Shown: positions 42,820-51,054 of the stretch, in pieces | Layout of the letters: every line of letters starts with the position of its first letter | How positions within the stretch are numbered: the stretch's first letter is position 1 | Origin: Streptomyces lydicus | GTDB taxonomy: Bacteria; Actinomycetota; Actinomycetes; Streptomycetales; Streptomycetaceae | Assembly (NCBI RefSeq): GCF_001729485.1 | Contig: NZ_CP017157.1 | Location: 2,294,001-2,358,000 of the forward strand | Length of the DNA: 64,000 nt | Direction of reading: 5' to 3' | The notes under the pieces: model-generated | What the model was told of the DNA's origin: nothing | Databases searched by the model: none | The model's input: the letters and a program-made list of their open reading frames with translations, nothing else | Translations under genes and position numbers: made by a program

Positions 42820-44334
42820 TTACTTCTTCACGGCGTCGAGCGCATCGACGATGCCGTAGCCGAAGTGGCTGTTGATGTGCTTGGTGCCGGTGCAGGTGGT
42901 GTCACCCGCGGGGCAGCCGGGGTTGTCGGCCTGCTCCTTGAGGAGCCACTGGATCTCCCGCGGGCTCGACTTGGGGTGGGCGCTCTTCAGCAGCGCGGCC
43001 ACACCCGCGACGTGCGGGGTCGCCATGGAGGTGCCGGCCAGGTAGGCCCAGTCACCGCCCGGCATGGTGGAGAGGATGTTGCCGTTCTTGGCGGGCAGTT
43101 CGGGCACCTGCTTGGAGTCGCCGCCCGGGGCGGCCACGTCGATCTGGCCCAGCCCGTAGTTCGAGTAGGCCGACTTGAGCTTGTTGACGCCGGTCGCCGC
43201 GACGGTCACCGTGCCCGGCAGCTGGGTGGGCACGTCCCAGCAGGTCTTCGGGTTGACGGTGCGTTCGACGGGGGTGGAGTCGTTCGGGCTGCCGGAGTCG
43301 GTGAGCTTGGTGGCGGCCAGATCGAGGTTGGAGTTGCCCGCGGCGGCGATGTTGATCGCGCCCTTGCGCTGGGCGTAGCTCGCCGCCCGGCCGACCGCGT
43401 CAATGATGGCCGCCTGGTCGGCGTCATCCTTGCAGTTGAACATCCACGGGTCGACGTAGTAGCTGTTGTTGGTGACCGCGACGCCGTGGTCGGCCGCGAA
43501 GACGAACGCGCAGACCACGCTCTCCGCGTAGAAGAGGCTCGTCTCCGGCTCGCTGACCTTGATGGCGGAGATCTTCACGCCCGGCGCGACACCCGCCACG
43601 CCCACGCCGTTACGGGCCGCGGCGATCGTGCCCGCGACGTGGGTGCCGTGGTAGTCCTCGTCCGGGTTCCAGGGGCGCCAGGCCCCCTTGGAGGTGTCGG
43701 CCACGCCGCCCACGCAGTTGGCGGACTGCTTCGCGGAGAAGTTGGGCTTGAGGTCCGGGTGGGTGTCGTCCACGCCGGTGTCGATGATGGCGACGGTGAC
43801 GTTCCGGCTGCCGGGGTTCACCTTCGCGGCCTGGTCGGCCTTGATGGCGGGCAGGTCCCACTGCAGCGGTTCCAGCGGCTCCTGGCCGTTCGCCTTCGCC
43901 GCGCTGCCGGCCGCCTTGAGCTGGGACTTCGACAGGTCGACCTTCTGCGGCTTGCCGACGTCGGTGGTGCCGGTGGCCTTCAGCGGCGCGGTGCGGGTCG
44001 CGCCCGCCGTCTGCACACCCGGCACCGCCCGTATGGTGGCCGCGAACTGCGGGTTGGCCGAGTGGACGACGATCACGCCTATCTGCTCATGGGCGACGAT
44101 CACCTTCCCGCCGGCCTGGGCTATCGCCTTCTCGACCTTGCCGACCGCGCCGTGGCCCGGCGTGGTGTTCACGACGTACGAGAGCAGCGGGCCGTCGGCC
44201 GGGGCGGCGGCGGCCGGGGCGGAGTCCGCAGAGGCGGCGGTGGCCGCGTTCGGAAGGAAGCCGAGGGACGCCGTCAGGGCCAGTCCGAGCGGGACGGCCA
44301 GCGCCCGCATGCGTCTGGATCGGGGATGCGCCAT
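42820..44334 (-). CDS. secreted S8 family serine peptidase (subtilisin type)
   Basis: A 504-residue exported protease. A signal peptide with two Arg-rich patches (RSRRMRALAVPLGLALTAS) is followed by an I9-type propeptide at about 48-120 (LSYVVNTTPGHGAVGKVEKAI). The catalytic Asp is in TVAIIDTGVDDTHPD near residue 185, His in DYHGTHVAGTIAA near residue 237 and Ser in AGTSMATPHVAGVAALL near residue 440. The Asn of the oxyanion hole is in NIAAAGNSNLD. It lacks a C-terminal anchor. The starting ATG at 44334 is preceded by a hairpin. It is convergent with the dehydrogenase gene. Confidence 0.93.
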   Translation of the reverse strand: MAHPRSRRMRALAVPLGLALTASLGFLPNAATAASADSAPAAAAPADGPLLSYVVNTTPGHGAVGKVEKAIAQAGGKVIVAHEQIGVIVVHSANPQFAATIRAVPGVQTAGATRTAPLKATGTTDVGKPQKVDLSKSQLKAAGSAAKANGQEPLEPLQWDLPAIKADQAAKVNPGSRNVTVAIIDTGVDDTHPDLKPNFSAKQSANCVGGVADTSKGAWRPWNPDEDYHGTHVAGTIAAARNGVGVAGVAPGVKISAIKVSEPETSLFYAESVVCAFVFAADHGVAVTNNSYYVDPWMFNCKDDADQAAIIDAVGRAASYAQRKGAINIAAAGNSNLDLAATKLTDSGSPNDSTPVERTVNPKTCWDVPTQLPGTVTVAATGVNKLKSAYSNYGLGQIDVAAPGGDSKQVPELPAKNGNILSTMPGGDWAYLAGTSMATPHVAGVAALLKSAHPKSSPREIQWLLKEQADNPGCPAGDTTCTGTKHINSHFGYGIVDALDAVKK

Positions 44335-44358
44335 GGATACTCCACATCATCCGTGAGA

Positions 44359-44388
44359 CCGCCCGTGCGCGGGTTTGCGCACGGGCGG
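44359..44388 (-). terminator. hairpin immediately upstream of the subtilisin gene
   Basis: Perfect 12-bp arms, CCGCCCGTGCGC and GCGCACGGGCGG, around a 6-nt loop, 25 bp upstream of the start codon. It may end a transcript from the small ORF at 44522-44713, or act as a leader stem of the protease mRNA. Confidence 0.5.
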
Positions 44389-44521
44389 GTGCAGTGCGAA
44401 GTGAAGTTATCGGCGATCACCGACAGACAGCAACGGACTCGGAGAAACCCGTCAGAGATGGCACATTGACGCCGCGTCGGCCACGGGCCCCGCGCGAGGG
44501 CCCGGAGCGGGTGACGGGCGG

Positions 44522-44713
44522 TCAGTCGTGCCGGCGCAGCGCGCCGATGCTCAGCGGCGGCAGGGGGATCCGCCGGCCGTACCAGCGGCGCGCGTCGGCG
44601 CCGGGCCGGGGCGGCGCGGGGGCGACGGCGAGCGGGGCGGGCAGCCGGACGCTGCCGTACGGGCGCCGACGGGGACCGGGTGGGGAGGCGTCCTGCTGGG
44701 GCGGCGGATTCAC
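44522..44713 (-). CDS. possible small Pro/Arg-rich protein
   Basis: A 63-residue reading frame on the minus strand beginning MNPPPQQDASPPGPRRRPYG and ending PLSIGALRRHD, with no recognised domain. It lies in the 564-bp gap between the subtilisin gene and the DUF485 gene and has no clear ribosome binding site. The downstream hairpin at 44359-44388 is compatible with a transcript ending there. Low-complexity composition makes it uncertain. Confidence 0.28.
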   Translation of the reverse strand: MNPPPQQDASPPGPRRRPYGSVRLPAPLAVAPAPPRPGADARRWYGRRIPLPPLSIGALRRHD

Positions 44714-44829
44714 AACCGGCTCAACGAAGCGCCCCGCGCGCGGTGGCGGTCGGGCCGCGCATTCCCTCGTTTCCTCTGCATTTCAACCATCCCACCCCTG
44801 TCGCATCGCCGAGGGCGGCCCTACGATGC

Positions 44830-44843
44830 GTGATCCACGTCAC
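44830..44843 (+). promoter_or_regulatory. Crp-like site upstream of DUF485-actP
   Basis: GTGATCCACGTCAC matches the Streptomyces Crp pattern GTG(N6)GNCAC and lies 56 bp upstream of the DUF485 start. Similar acetate-uptake operons are cAMP-Crp controlled in other bacteria. Only the pattern is seen here. Confidence 0.45.
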
Positions 44844-44898
44844 TTATCCGAGCCTTATCGTCGGCCCCAGCACCAGCCCCCTCGCGTCAGGAGACTCC

Positions 44899-45264
44899 GT
44901 GAGTGCCGCACCCACCATCGATCCGGGGACGCATGAGCCGCCCGACTACCTCCAGGTGCAGTCCAGCGCGGAATTCGACGAACTCCGCCGCGCACACCGC
45001 TCGTTCGCCTTCCCGCTGACCCTCGGCTTCATCCTCTGGTACCTCGTGTACGTGCTGCTGTCGAGCTACGCGGGCGGCTTCATGGCCACCGAGGTCGCCG
45101 GCCGGGTGAACGTCGCCTTCGTGCTCGGCCTCGGCCAGTTCGTGACGACGTTCCTCATCGCCTGGTGGTACTCCCGGCACGCCGCCGCCCGGCTCGACCC
45201 CAAGGCCGAGGCCATCAGGTCCCGGCTGGAGGCCGACAAGCCCCGCCTGGAGGCCGACGCATGA
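44899..45264 (+). CDS. DUF485 domain membrane protein
   Basis: A 121-residue protein from the GTG at 44899, preceded by AGGAGA. The DUF485 signature is EFDELRRAHRSFAFPLTLGFI and LWYLVYVLLSSYAGGFMA, followed by NVAFVLGLGQFVTTFLIAWWYSRHAA, giving two membrane spans. A Lys/Glu-rich tail (DPKAEAIRSRLEADKPRLEADA) follows. DUF485 proteins are almost always encoded just before actP; the next start codon overlaps its stop (ATGATG). It probably assists or regulates the acetate permease. Confidence 0.92.
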   Translation: MSAAPTIDPGTHEPPDYLQVQSSAEFDELRRAHRSFAFPLTLGFILWYLVYVLLSSYAGGFMATEVAGRVNVAFVLGLGQFVTTFLIAWWYSRHAAARLDPKAEAIRSRLEADKPRLEADA

Positions 45265-46898
45265 TGCCCCCTCAGCAGGCGTACGCGCTCCAGCTCGCGG
45301 CCGGCGGCGCGGGCGAACACCGCACCCTGATCATCACCCTCTTCGCCGTCTTCGTCGCCGCCACCCTCGGCATCACCGTATGGGCCGGCCGGCAGACCAA
45401 GGGCGCCGAGGACTTCTACGCCGGCGGCCGGCAGTTCAGCGGCTTCCAGAACGGCCTGGCCATCTCCGGCGACTACATGTCCGCCGCGTCCTTCCTGGGC
45501 ATCGCCGGGGCCATCGCCCTCTTCGGCTACGACGGCTTCCTGTACTCCATCGGCTTCCTCGTCGCCTGGCTCGTCGCGCTGCTGCTGGTCGCCGAACCGC
45601 TGCGCAACTCCGGCCGGTTCACCATGGGCGACGTCCTCGCCTACCGGATGCGCCAGCGCCCGGTCCGCACCGCCGCGGGCACCTCCACCATCGTCGTCTC
45701 GATCTTCTACCTGCTCGCCCAGATGGCGGGCGCCGGCGCGCTGGTCACCCTGCTGCTGGGCATCACCAGCGAGGCCGGGAAGATCCTGGTCGTCGTCCTC
45801 GTCGGCATCGTGATGATCCTCTACGTCACCATCGGCGGCATGAAGGGCACCACCTGGGTGCAGATGGTCAAGGCGGTGCTGCTGATCGCCGGCACCCTGC
45901 TGATCACCTTCCTGGTGGCGCTGAAGTTCCACTTCAACCTCTCCAGCCTGCTCGGCGCCGCCGCGGAGAACAGCGGCAAGGGCGCGGCCTTCCTCCAGCC
46001 CGGTCTCAAGTACGGCGCCACCGCCACCTCGAAGATCGACTTCATCTCGCTGGGCCTCGCGCTCGTCCTGGGCACCGCCGGCCTGCCGCACATCCTCATC
46101 CGCTTCTACACCGTCCCCACCGCCAAGGCCGCCCGTACGTCGGTGAACTGGGCGATCGGCATCATCGGCGTCTTCTACCTGATGACCATCGCGCTCGGCT
46201 TCGGCGCCGCCGCGCTCCTGAAGCCGGAGGCGATCACCGCCGCCAACAAGGCGGGCAACACCGCGGCCCCGCAGCTCGCCGAGGTGATCGGCGGCGGCGC
46301 CGGCTCCACCGGCGGCGCGGTGCTGCTGGCCGTCATCTCCGCGGTGGCCTTCGCGACGATCCTGGCGGTGGTCGCCGGCCTCACCCTCGCCTCGTCCTCC
46401 TCGTTCGCCCACGACATCTACGTCAATGTCCTGCGCAAGGGGGAGGCCACGGAGAAGGAGGAGGTCGGCGCGGCCCGCTGGGCCACCGTCGGCATCGGCG
46501 CGGTCGCCATCGTGCTCGGCGTCTTCGCCCGCGGCCTGAACGTCGCGGGCCTGGTCGCCCTCGCCTTCGCGGTGGCCGCCTCCGCCAACCTCCCGACGCT
46601 CCTCTACAGCCTCTTCTGGAAGCGCTTCACCACCCGGGGCGCGCTGTGGTCCATCTACGGAGGGCTGGTCTCCTCGGTCCTGCTGGTGCTCTTCTCGCCG
46701 GTCGTCTCCGGCAAGGAGACCTCCATGTTCCCCGGCGCCGACTTCGACTTCTTCCCGCTGGAGAACCCCGGCCTGATCTCCATCCCGCTGGGTTTCCTGC
46801 TCGGCTGGCTGGGCTCCCTGCTGTCCAAGGAGGAGCCGGACGCCAAGAAGTACGCCGAACTGGAGGTCCGCTCGCTGACCGGGACCGGAGCCCACTGA
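45261..46898 (+). CDS. actP: cation/acetate symporter, SSS family
   Basis: A 545-residue sodium:solute symporter with 13 or more hydrophobic spans. GAEDFYAGGRQFSGFQNGLAISGDYMSAASFLG near residue 48, GFLVAWLVALLLVAEPLR near residue 105 and SIFYLLAQMAGAGALVTLLLG near residue 152 are typical of ActP. LGTAGLPHILIRFYTVPTAKAAR near residue 270 is the SSS signature region. Overlap with the DUF485 gene indicates coupling. It should import acetate or similar short monocarboxylates. A very strong hairpin follows the stop. Confidence 0.93.
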   Translation: MMPPQQAYALQLAAGGAGEHRTLIITLFAVFVAATLGITVWAGRQTKGAEDFYAGGRQFSGFQNGLAISGDYMSAASFLGIAGAIALFGYDGFLYSIGFLVAWLVALLLVAEPLRNSGRFTMGDVLAYRMRQRPVRTAAGTSTIVVSIFYLLAQMAGAGALVTLLLGITSEAGKILVVVLVGIVMILYVTIGGMKGTTWVQMVKAVLLIAGTLLITFLVALKFHFNLSSLLGAAAENSGKGAAFLQPGLKYGATATSKIDFISLGLALVLGTAGLPHILIRFYTVPTAKAARTSVNWAIGIIGVFYLMTIALGFGAAALLKPEAITAANKAGNTAAPQLAEVIGGGAGSTGGAVLLAVISAVAFATILAVVAGLTLASSSSFAHDIYVNVLRKGEATEKEEVGAARWATVGIGAVAIVLGVFARGLNVAGLVALAFAVAASANLPTLLYSLFWKRFTTRGALWSIYGGLVSSVLLVLFSPVVSGKETSMFPGADFDFFPLENPGLISIPLGFLLGWLGSLLSKEEPDAKKYAELEVRSLTGTGAH

Positions 46899-46916
46899 GC
46901 CGTCCCTACAGCACCC

Positions 46917-46958
46917 GGGCGGGGCGGCGTCGTAGAGATCTACGACGCCGCCCCGCCC
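46917..46958 (+). terminator. very strong terminator hairpin after actP
   Basis: A 20-bp perfect stem with a centre of only 2 nt (arms 46917-46936 and 46939-46958), 18 bp after the actP stop. No long U-tract follows. It separates the actP operon from moaA. Confidence 0.85.
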
Positions 46959-47068
46959 ACCTCGTGCTTCTCATCTCTGCTCACCGTCACACCTATCGCG
47001 TAGTCTCGAAGACGTACTGATCCACCACGGACGACGTACCGAGCCATCACTCTCGGGGAGGGGGCCTC

Positions 47069-48058
47069 GTGCTCATCGACACCTATGGTCGCGTGGCCAC
47101 AGACCTGCGCGTCTCGCTGACCGACCGGTGCAATCTGCGCTGCACGTACTGCATGCCGGAAGAGGGCCTGCAGTGGCTGGCCAAGCCCGATCTGCTCACC
47201 GACGACGAGATCGTCCGGCTGATCGGCATCGCGGTGCGCGACCTGGGCATCGAAGAGGTCCGCTTCACCGGCGGCGAGCCGCTGCTCCGCCCCGGCCTGC
47301 CCGGCATCATCGAGCGGGTCGCCGGGCTCACCCCGCGCCCCCGGATGTCCCTGACCACCAACGGCATCGGACTCCAGCGCACGGCGGCCGCGCTGCGCGA
47401 CGCCGGACTCGACCGCGTCAACGTCTCCCTCGACACCCTGCGGCCCGAGGTCTTCCAGGCCCTGACCCGCCGCAAGCGCCACGACGACGTGCTGCACGGC
47501 CTGGAGGCGGCCCGCGCCGCCGGCCTGACCCCGGTCAAGGTCAACACGGTCCTCATGCCCGGCCTCAACGACGACGAGGCCCCCGACCTGCTCGCCTGGG
47601 CGATCGCCCACGACTACGAGCTCCGCTTCATCGAGCAGATGCCGCTGGACGCGCAGCACGGCTGGAAGCGCGACGGCATGATCACCGCGGGTGACATCCT
47701 CACCTCGCTGCGCACCCGCTTCACGCTCACCCCCGAGAGCGAGGACGCCCGCGGCTCCGCCCCCGCGGAGCGCTGGATCGTCGACGGCGGCCCGCACCGC
47801 GTCGGCGTGATCGCCTCGGTCACCCGCCCGTTCTGCCGCGCCTGCGACCGCACCCGGCTGACCGCCGACGGCCAGGTCCGTACGTGCCTGTTCGCCACCG
47901 AGGAGACAGATCTGCGCACGGCCCTGCGCTCCGAGGCGCCCGACGAGGAGATCGCGCGCCTGTGGAAGGTCGCGATGTGGGGCAAGAAGGCGGGCTCCGG
48001 CCTGGACGACCCGTCCTTCCTCCAGCCCGAGCGGCCGATGTCCGCGATCGGCGGCTGA
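47069..48058 (+). CDS. moaA: GTP 3',8-cyclase (molybdenum cofactor)
   Basis: A 329-residue radical-SAM enzyme. The N-terminal cluster motif is RCNLRCTYCMPEEGL near residue 23 (CxxxCxxC). RFTGGEPLLRPGLPG near residue 70 binds SAM. A second cluster near residue 250 is held by FCRACDRTRLTADGQVRTCLF. It ends with the conserved GG (SAIGG), needed for the reaction. It converts GTP to 3',8-cyclo-7,8-dihydro-GTP together with MoaC. The GTG at 47069 is preceded by GGGGAGG. No molybdenum-cofactor riboswitch could be recognised upstream. Confidence 0.95.
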   Translation: MLIDTYGRVATDLRVSLTDRCNLRCTYCMPEEGLQWLAKPDLLTDDEIVRLIGIAVRDLGIEEVRFTGGEPLLRPGLPGIIERVAGLTPRPRMSLTTNGIGLQRTAAALRDAGLDRVNVSLDTLRPEVFQALTRRKRHDDVLHGLEAARAAGLTPVKVNTVLMPGLNDDEAPDLLAWAIAHDYELRFIEQMPLDAQHGWKRDGMITAGDILTSLRTRFTLTPESEDARGSAPAERWIVDGGPHRVGVIASVTRPFCRACDRTRLTADGQVRTCLFATEETDLRTALRSEAPDEEIARLWKVAMWGKKAGSGLDDPSFLQPERPMSAIGG

Positions 48059-48068
48059 CCGCCCGCCG

Positions 48069-48323
48069 TCAGTGCCCGGAGGCCGACGCCTCCCAGTCCT
48101 CCAGCGTCACGACGTCCTTGAGGAACCCGCGCACCCCGAGGAACTGCGACAGGTGCTCCCGGTGCTCCTCGCAGGCCAGCCAGGTCTTCCGGCGGTCCGG
48201 CGTGTGCAGCTTGGGGTTGTTCCAGGCCAGCACCCAGACGGCCGCGGCGCGGCAGCCCTTGGCGGAGCAGATGACGGCACTGTCGGCGCCGGCGGGAAAG
48301 CCGGGAAGATCAGGGGAGTTCAC
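48069..48323 (-). CDS. small Cys-containing protein of unknown function
   Basis: An 84-residue protein from the GTG at 48323. It contains VICSAKGCRAAAVWVLAWNNPKLHTPDRRKTWLACEEHREHL, with two Cys pairs and two His that could bind zinc, and a C-terminal VRGFLKDVVTLEDWEAS segment. It is conserved downstream of moaA in Streptomyces, where it is often given the misleading label of acetone carboxylase. Convergent with moaA, 10 bp apart. Function unknown. Confidence 0.75.
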   Translation of the reverse strand: MNSPDLPGFPAGADSAVICSAKGCRAAAVWVLAWNNPKLHTPDRRKTWLACEEHREHLSQFLGVRGFLKDVVTLEDWEASASGH

Positions 48324-48543
48324 GGCCTCAACCCTACGTCCTGCGGTCCCGGCACCCGGGCCGGCCGGCACCCCCGGACATGGCGACGCCGGGCAGCCAC
48401 GGGGGGAGCCGCCCGGCGTCGGTCCGTCGCTCCGACGGGGGATGCGGAGCGCGTACGCAGTATGTCACGGGGGATGGTGCGCGGTGCACCGGAACTCCAT
48501 GATTGATCTGAGCTTTTCTTGAGCTTTGCAGACCGAACGGTGA

Positions 48544-48921
48544 TCAGCGGGAGTCCTCGCGCGGCGCCGAGGCGTCCGCCGCCGGCCGCTCCGGGACGGG
48601 CTCCGCCGCGCCGTCGGTCGTCCCCGGCGTGAGCATCGGCCTGGTCGGGCCCGCGACGAAGGTCTGCGGCAGTGAAGGGGCGTTCTCCCGGCCCGCGTTG
48701 GCGATCACCACCGCGATGTAGGGCAGCGCCATGCCCAGTACCAGCGTCGCAATGGCAACCGGCCGCTCGACGTTCCACAGCACGACGGTCAGCAGGACGG
48801 CGACCGTGCGCACCCCCATCGAGATCACGTACCGGCGCTGCCGTCCGCGCACATCCTCGGAGAGCCCCTGGCGCGCCCCGGTGATCCGGAAGGTCTGGCC
48901 GCCGCTCTGCTTCCGCGTCAC
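48544..48921 (-). CDS. DUF3099 family membrane protein
   Basis: A 125-residue protein from a GTG start. A basic soluble start with FRITGARQGLSEDVRGRQRRYVISMG is followed by two hydrophobic spans (VRTVAVLLTVVLWNVERPVAIATLVLGMALPYIAVVIANAG) and a Pro/Ala/Glu-rich cytosolic tail. This is the DUF3099 plan, common in actinobacteria. Function unknown. It is transcribed away from the GlsB gene at 49144; a 222-bp gap holds both promoters. Confidence 0.82.
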   Translation of the reverse strand: MTRKQSGGQTFRITGARQGLSEDVRGRQRRYVISMGVRTVAVLLTVVLWNVERPVAIATLVLGMALPYIAVVIANAGRENAPSLPQTFVAGPTRPMLTPGTTDGAAEPVPERPAADASAPREDSR

Positions 48922-49143
48922 GCTCCACCACCTGCTCAGTCATGCCGGATTCTCCCCGGTTTCCGGTCGGTTTCCACGGTACGCCGCACCTGCGCCGCGT
49001 TCGAGACCGGGTCCTGCCCCGCCGCGCCCTGGGCCGCCCGGACAACTGGCGTACGGCCTCCTCCGGCGTGCGCCGTAGGCGATGCGGGGCGACACTGGCG
49101 GGGCGCGACCTCACGTGCACCGTGCCACCGGAGGAGGCAACAC

Positions 49144-49422
49144 ATGTCGTGGTTGTGGGCCATCATCGTGGGCCTGGTGCTGGGCCTCATCGCCAAGGCC
49201 ATCATCCCCGGCAAGCAGCAGATCCCGCTCTGGCTGACGGTGATCTTCGGCATGCTGGGCAGCGTCCTCGGCAACTGGGCGGCCACCGGGCTCGGCGTGA
49301 ACGAAACCAATGGAATCGACTGGATCCGGCACCTGCTGCAACTTGCCGGCGCGGTCATCGTGGTCGCCATCGGGGACCGGCTGTGGGTCTCCCTGCGCGG
49401 CCGCAGGAAACAGACCACCTGA
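49144..49422 (+). CDS. GlsB/YeaQ/YmgE family stress-response membrane protein
   Basis: A 92-residue membrane protein of the transglycosylase-associated family. MSWLWAIIVGLVLGLIAKAIIPGKQ, IFGMLGSVLGNWAATGLG and HLLQLAGAVIVVAIGDRLWV give three spans, and the C-terminus is basic. ATG follows a GGAGG site (49131-49136). Members are linked to general stress, but no biochemical role is known. Followed by a bidirectional terminator. Confidence 0.88.
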   Translation: MSWLWAIIVGLVLGLIAKAIIPGKQQIPLWLTVIFGMLGSVLGNWAATGLGVNETNGIDWIRHLLQLAGAVIVVAIGDRLWVSLRGRRKQTT

Positions 49423-49447
49423 GCCCCCTCGGGGCGGTTCGACGCAC

Positions 49448-49487
49448 GAGGGCGGCCGGTGCGCGCGCAAGCGCACCGGCCGCCCTC
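49448..49487. terminator. bidirectional terminator between glsB-like gene and tyrS
   Basis: A 17-bp perfect stem with a 6-nt loop (arms 49448-49464 and 49471-49487) lies between convergent genes, 25 bp after the plus-strand stop. Confidence 0.85.
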
Positions 49488-49499
49488 ACTGCTGCCCCG

Positions 49500-50903
49500 T
49501 CAGCGGCCCCGCAGCTCGGCCAGCTTCCGCCCGGCCTTGAGGTACGCGACGCCGGCGGTGTCCGCGAGCTTGTCGGCGAGCACCTCACCCAGCGGACGGA
49601 TCGCGTCGGCCTCCGCGAGCACCACCGTCTGCTGGCCCTCGTCGCCCTCCACGACCAGCCGCAGCGCGTTCTGCTTGGCCAGCCGGCGGGCCGCCGAGGC
49701 GCTCGGGGTGAACTCCAGCACCCGGGTCAGCACCGTCGCCACCGTCTCCGCGCCGTGCTCGCCGAGCTCGACGGCCGGCAGCGACTCCACGTCGGAGAAC
49801 GACTTCTTGGAGAACTGCGCGACGAAACCGGCCCGCGCCGCCCCCGCCGCCTCCAGGCCGTACAGCGCGGCCACGACCTCGCCGGCGAGGATCTTCTTGA
49901 GGTCCATCGGGTGCAGCGAGCGGTCCGCGATCCGGCCCAGGACGAGCGCGATCTCCTCGTCCGTCCACTCCGTCCACGCCTTGAGGTACGGCTCCATCAG
50001 CCGGTCCGGCACCGACATGATCTTGCCGAAGACGTCGTCGGCGGGCGCGCTCAGGCCGACGTAATTGCCCTTGGACTTGGACATCTTGGCGCCGGTGCCG
50101 TCCGTGCCCTCGATCAGCGGCATGGTCACCACCAGCTGCGGCCGCTGCCCGCGCAGCTCCATCAGCTTGCGGCCCATCTGGAGGTTGAGCAGCTGGTCGG
50201 AGCCGCCCAGCTCCACGTCGCACTCCAGCGCCACCGAGTCCAGGCCCTGCGCGACGGGGTACAGCAGCTCCGTCATCGTCAGGCCCGAGCCGGCCGCCAG
50301 CCGGTTGCGGAAGTCCTCGCGCTGCAGCAGCTGCGAGGCCGGCACCTGGGCGAGCAGCGAGAGCAGCTCGGGGAAGGTGTACGGCGCCAGCCACTCGCTG
50401 TTCTGCCGGAAGCTGACCTTCTCGAAGTCGAAGAACGGGCGGACCTGTTCCCGGTACGTGGCGAGGTTGTGCGCGATGTCCTCGTCGGTCAGCGGCGGGC
50501 GCTCGGCGGTACGGCCCGACGGGTCGCCGATCTTGGCGGTGAAGTCGCCGATGATCAGCGTGACGTCGTGGCCCAGCCGCTGGAACCGGCTCAGCACGAT
50601 CAGCGGCACCGCGTGCCCCAGGTGCACATCGGTCGCCGTCGGGTCGATGCCCAGCTTGATGTGCAGGCCCTTGCCCGCCGACCGGCGCTCCTCGATCCGC
50701 TCGGCCAGCTTCTCCACGCCCGGCAGCACCTCGACCGTACGGGCCGCGATCAGCTCGGCCTGCTCCTTGGCGGGCAGGTCCGTCAGGTCGAGACAGCGCC
50801 GCGCACCGGTCTCCTTGAGCAGCTCCTCGACGGTGGTGTCGGAGGAGAGGTCTGCGGAGAGCAGCGTGCTGGCGCGGGCGACGGATTCGCCGAGGCGTGT
50901 CAT
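49500..50903 (-). CDS. tyrS: tyrosyl-tRNA synthetase
   Basis: A 467-residue class I synthetase, longer at the N-terminus than the E. coli enzyme. The HIGH-like motif is TATDVHLGHAVPLIVLSRFQ near residue 93, and the KMSKS motif is TGAKMSKSKGNYVGL near residue 273. The Tyr-binding region is suggested by SSQLLQRE-like and LLYPVAQGLDS segments, and C-terminal parts have an S4-like RNA-binding pattern (LGEVLADKLADTAGVAYLKAGRKLAELRGR). The start at 50903 follows AGGAACGCC. It is a monocistronic housekeeping gene; no T-box was recognised in the leader. Confidence 0.92.
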   Translation of the reverse strand: MTRLGESVARASTLLSADLSSDTTVEELLKETGARRCLDLTDLPAKEQAELIAARTVEVLPGVEKLAERIEERRSAGKGLHIKLGIDPTATDVHLGHAVPLIVLSRFQRLGHDVTLIIGDFTAKIGDPSGRTAERPPLTDEDIAHNLATYREQVRPFFDFEKVSFRQNSEWLAPYTFPELLSLLAQVPASQLLQREDFRNRLAAGSGLTMTELLYPVAQGLDSVALECDVELGGSDQLLNLQMGRKLMELRGQRPQLVVTMPLIEGTDGTGAKMSKSKGNYVGLSAPADDVFGKIMSVPDRLMEPYLKAWTEWTDEEIALVLGRIADRSLHPMDLKKILAGEVVAALYGLEAAGAARAGFVAQFSKKSFSDVESLPAVELGEHGAETVATVLTRVLEFTPSASAARRLAKQNALRLVVEGDEGQQTVVLAEADAIRPLGEVLADKLADTAGVAYLKAGRKLAELRGR

Positions 50904-50985
50904 GGCGTTCCTGATCGATCGGTTTTTCCCGTGAGGGAGGACAGGGTGCCCCAGAAGGGACGGAGAAGAAGTCTATGGCCAACGG

Positions 50986-51025
50986 GCCGGGGCCCACGCG
51001 CGGGTTTGCGCGGGTGGGCCCCGGC
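50986..51025 (-). terminator. terminator downstream of tldE
   Basis: Perfect 12-bp arms, GCCGGGGCCCAC and GTGGGCCCCGGC, with a 16-nt loop that itself can form GCGC pairs. It lies just past the stop codon of the minus-strand tldE-like gene. Confidence 0.8.
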
Positions 51026-51054
51026 GCGGCGGCCGCGGGCCCGGCCCGCCCCGC

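Noticed and set aside
46960..47068. Molybdenum-cofactor riboswitch before moaA
   Set aside because: The leader is short and the conserved elements cannot be found.
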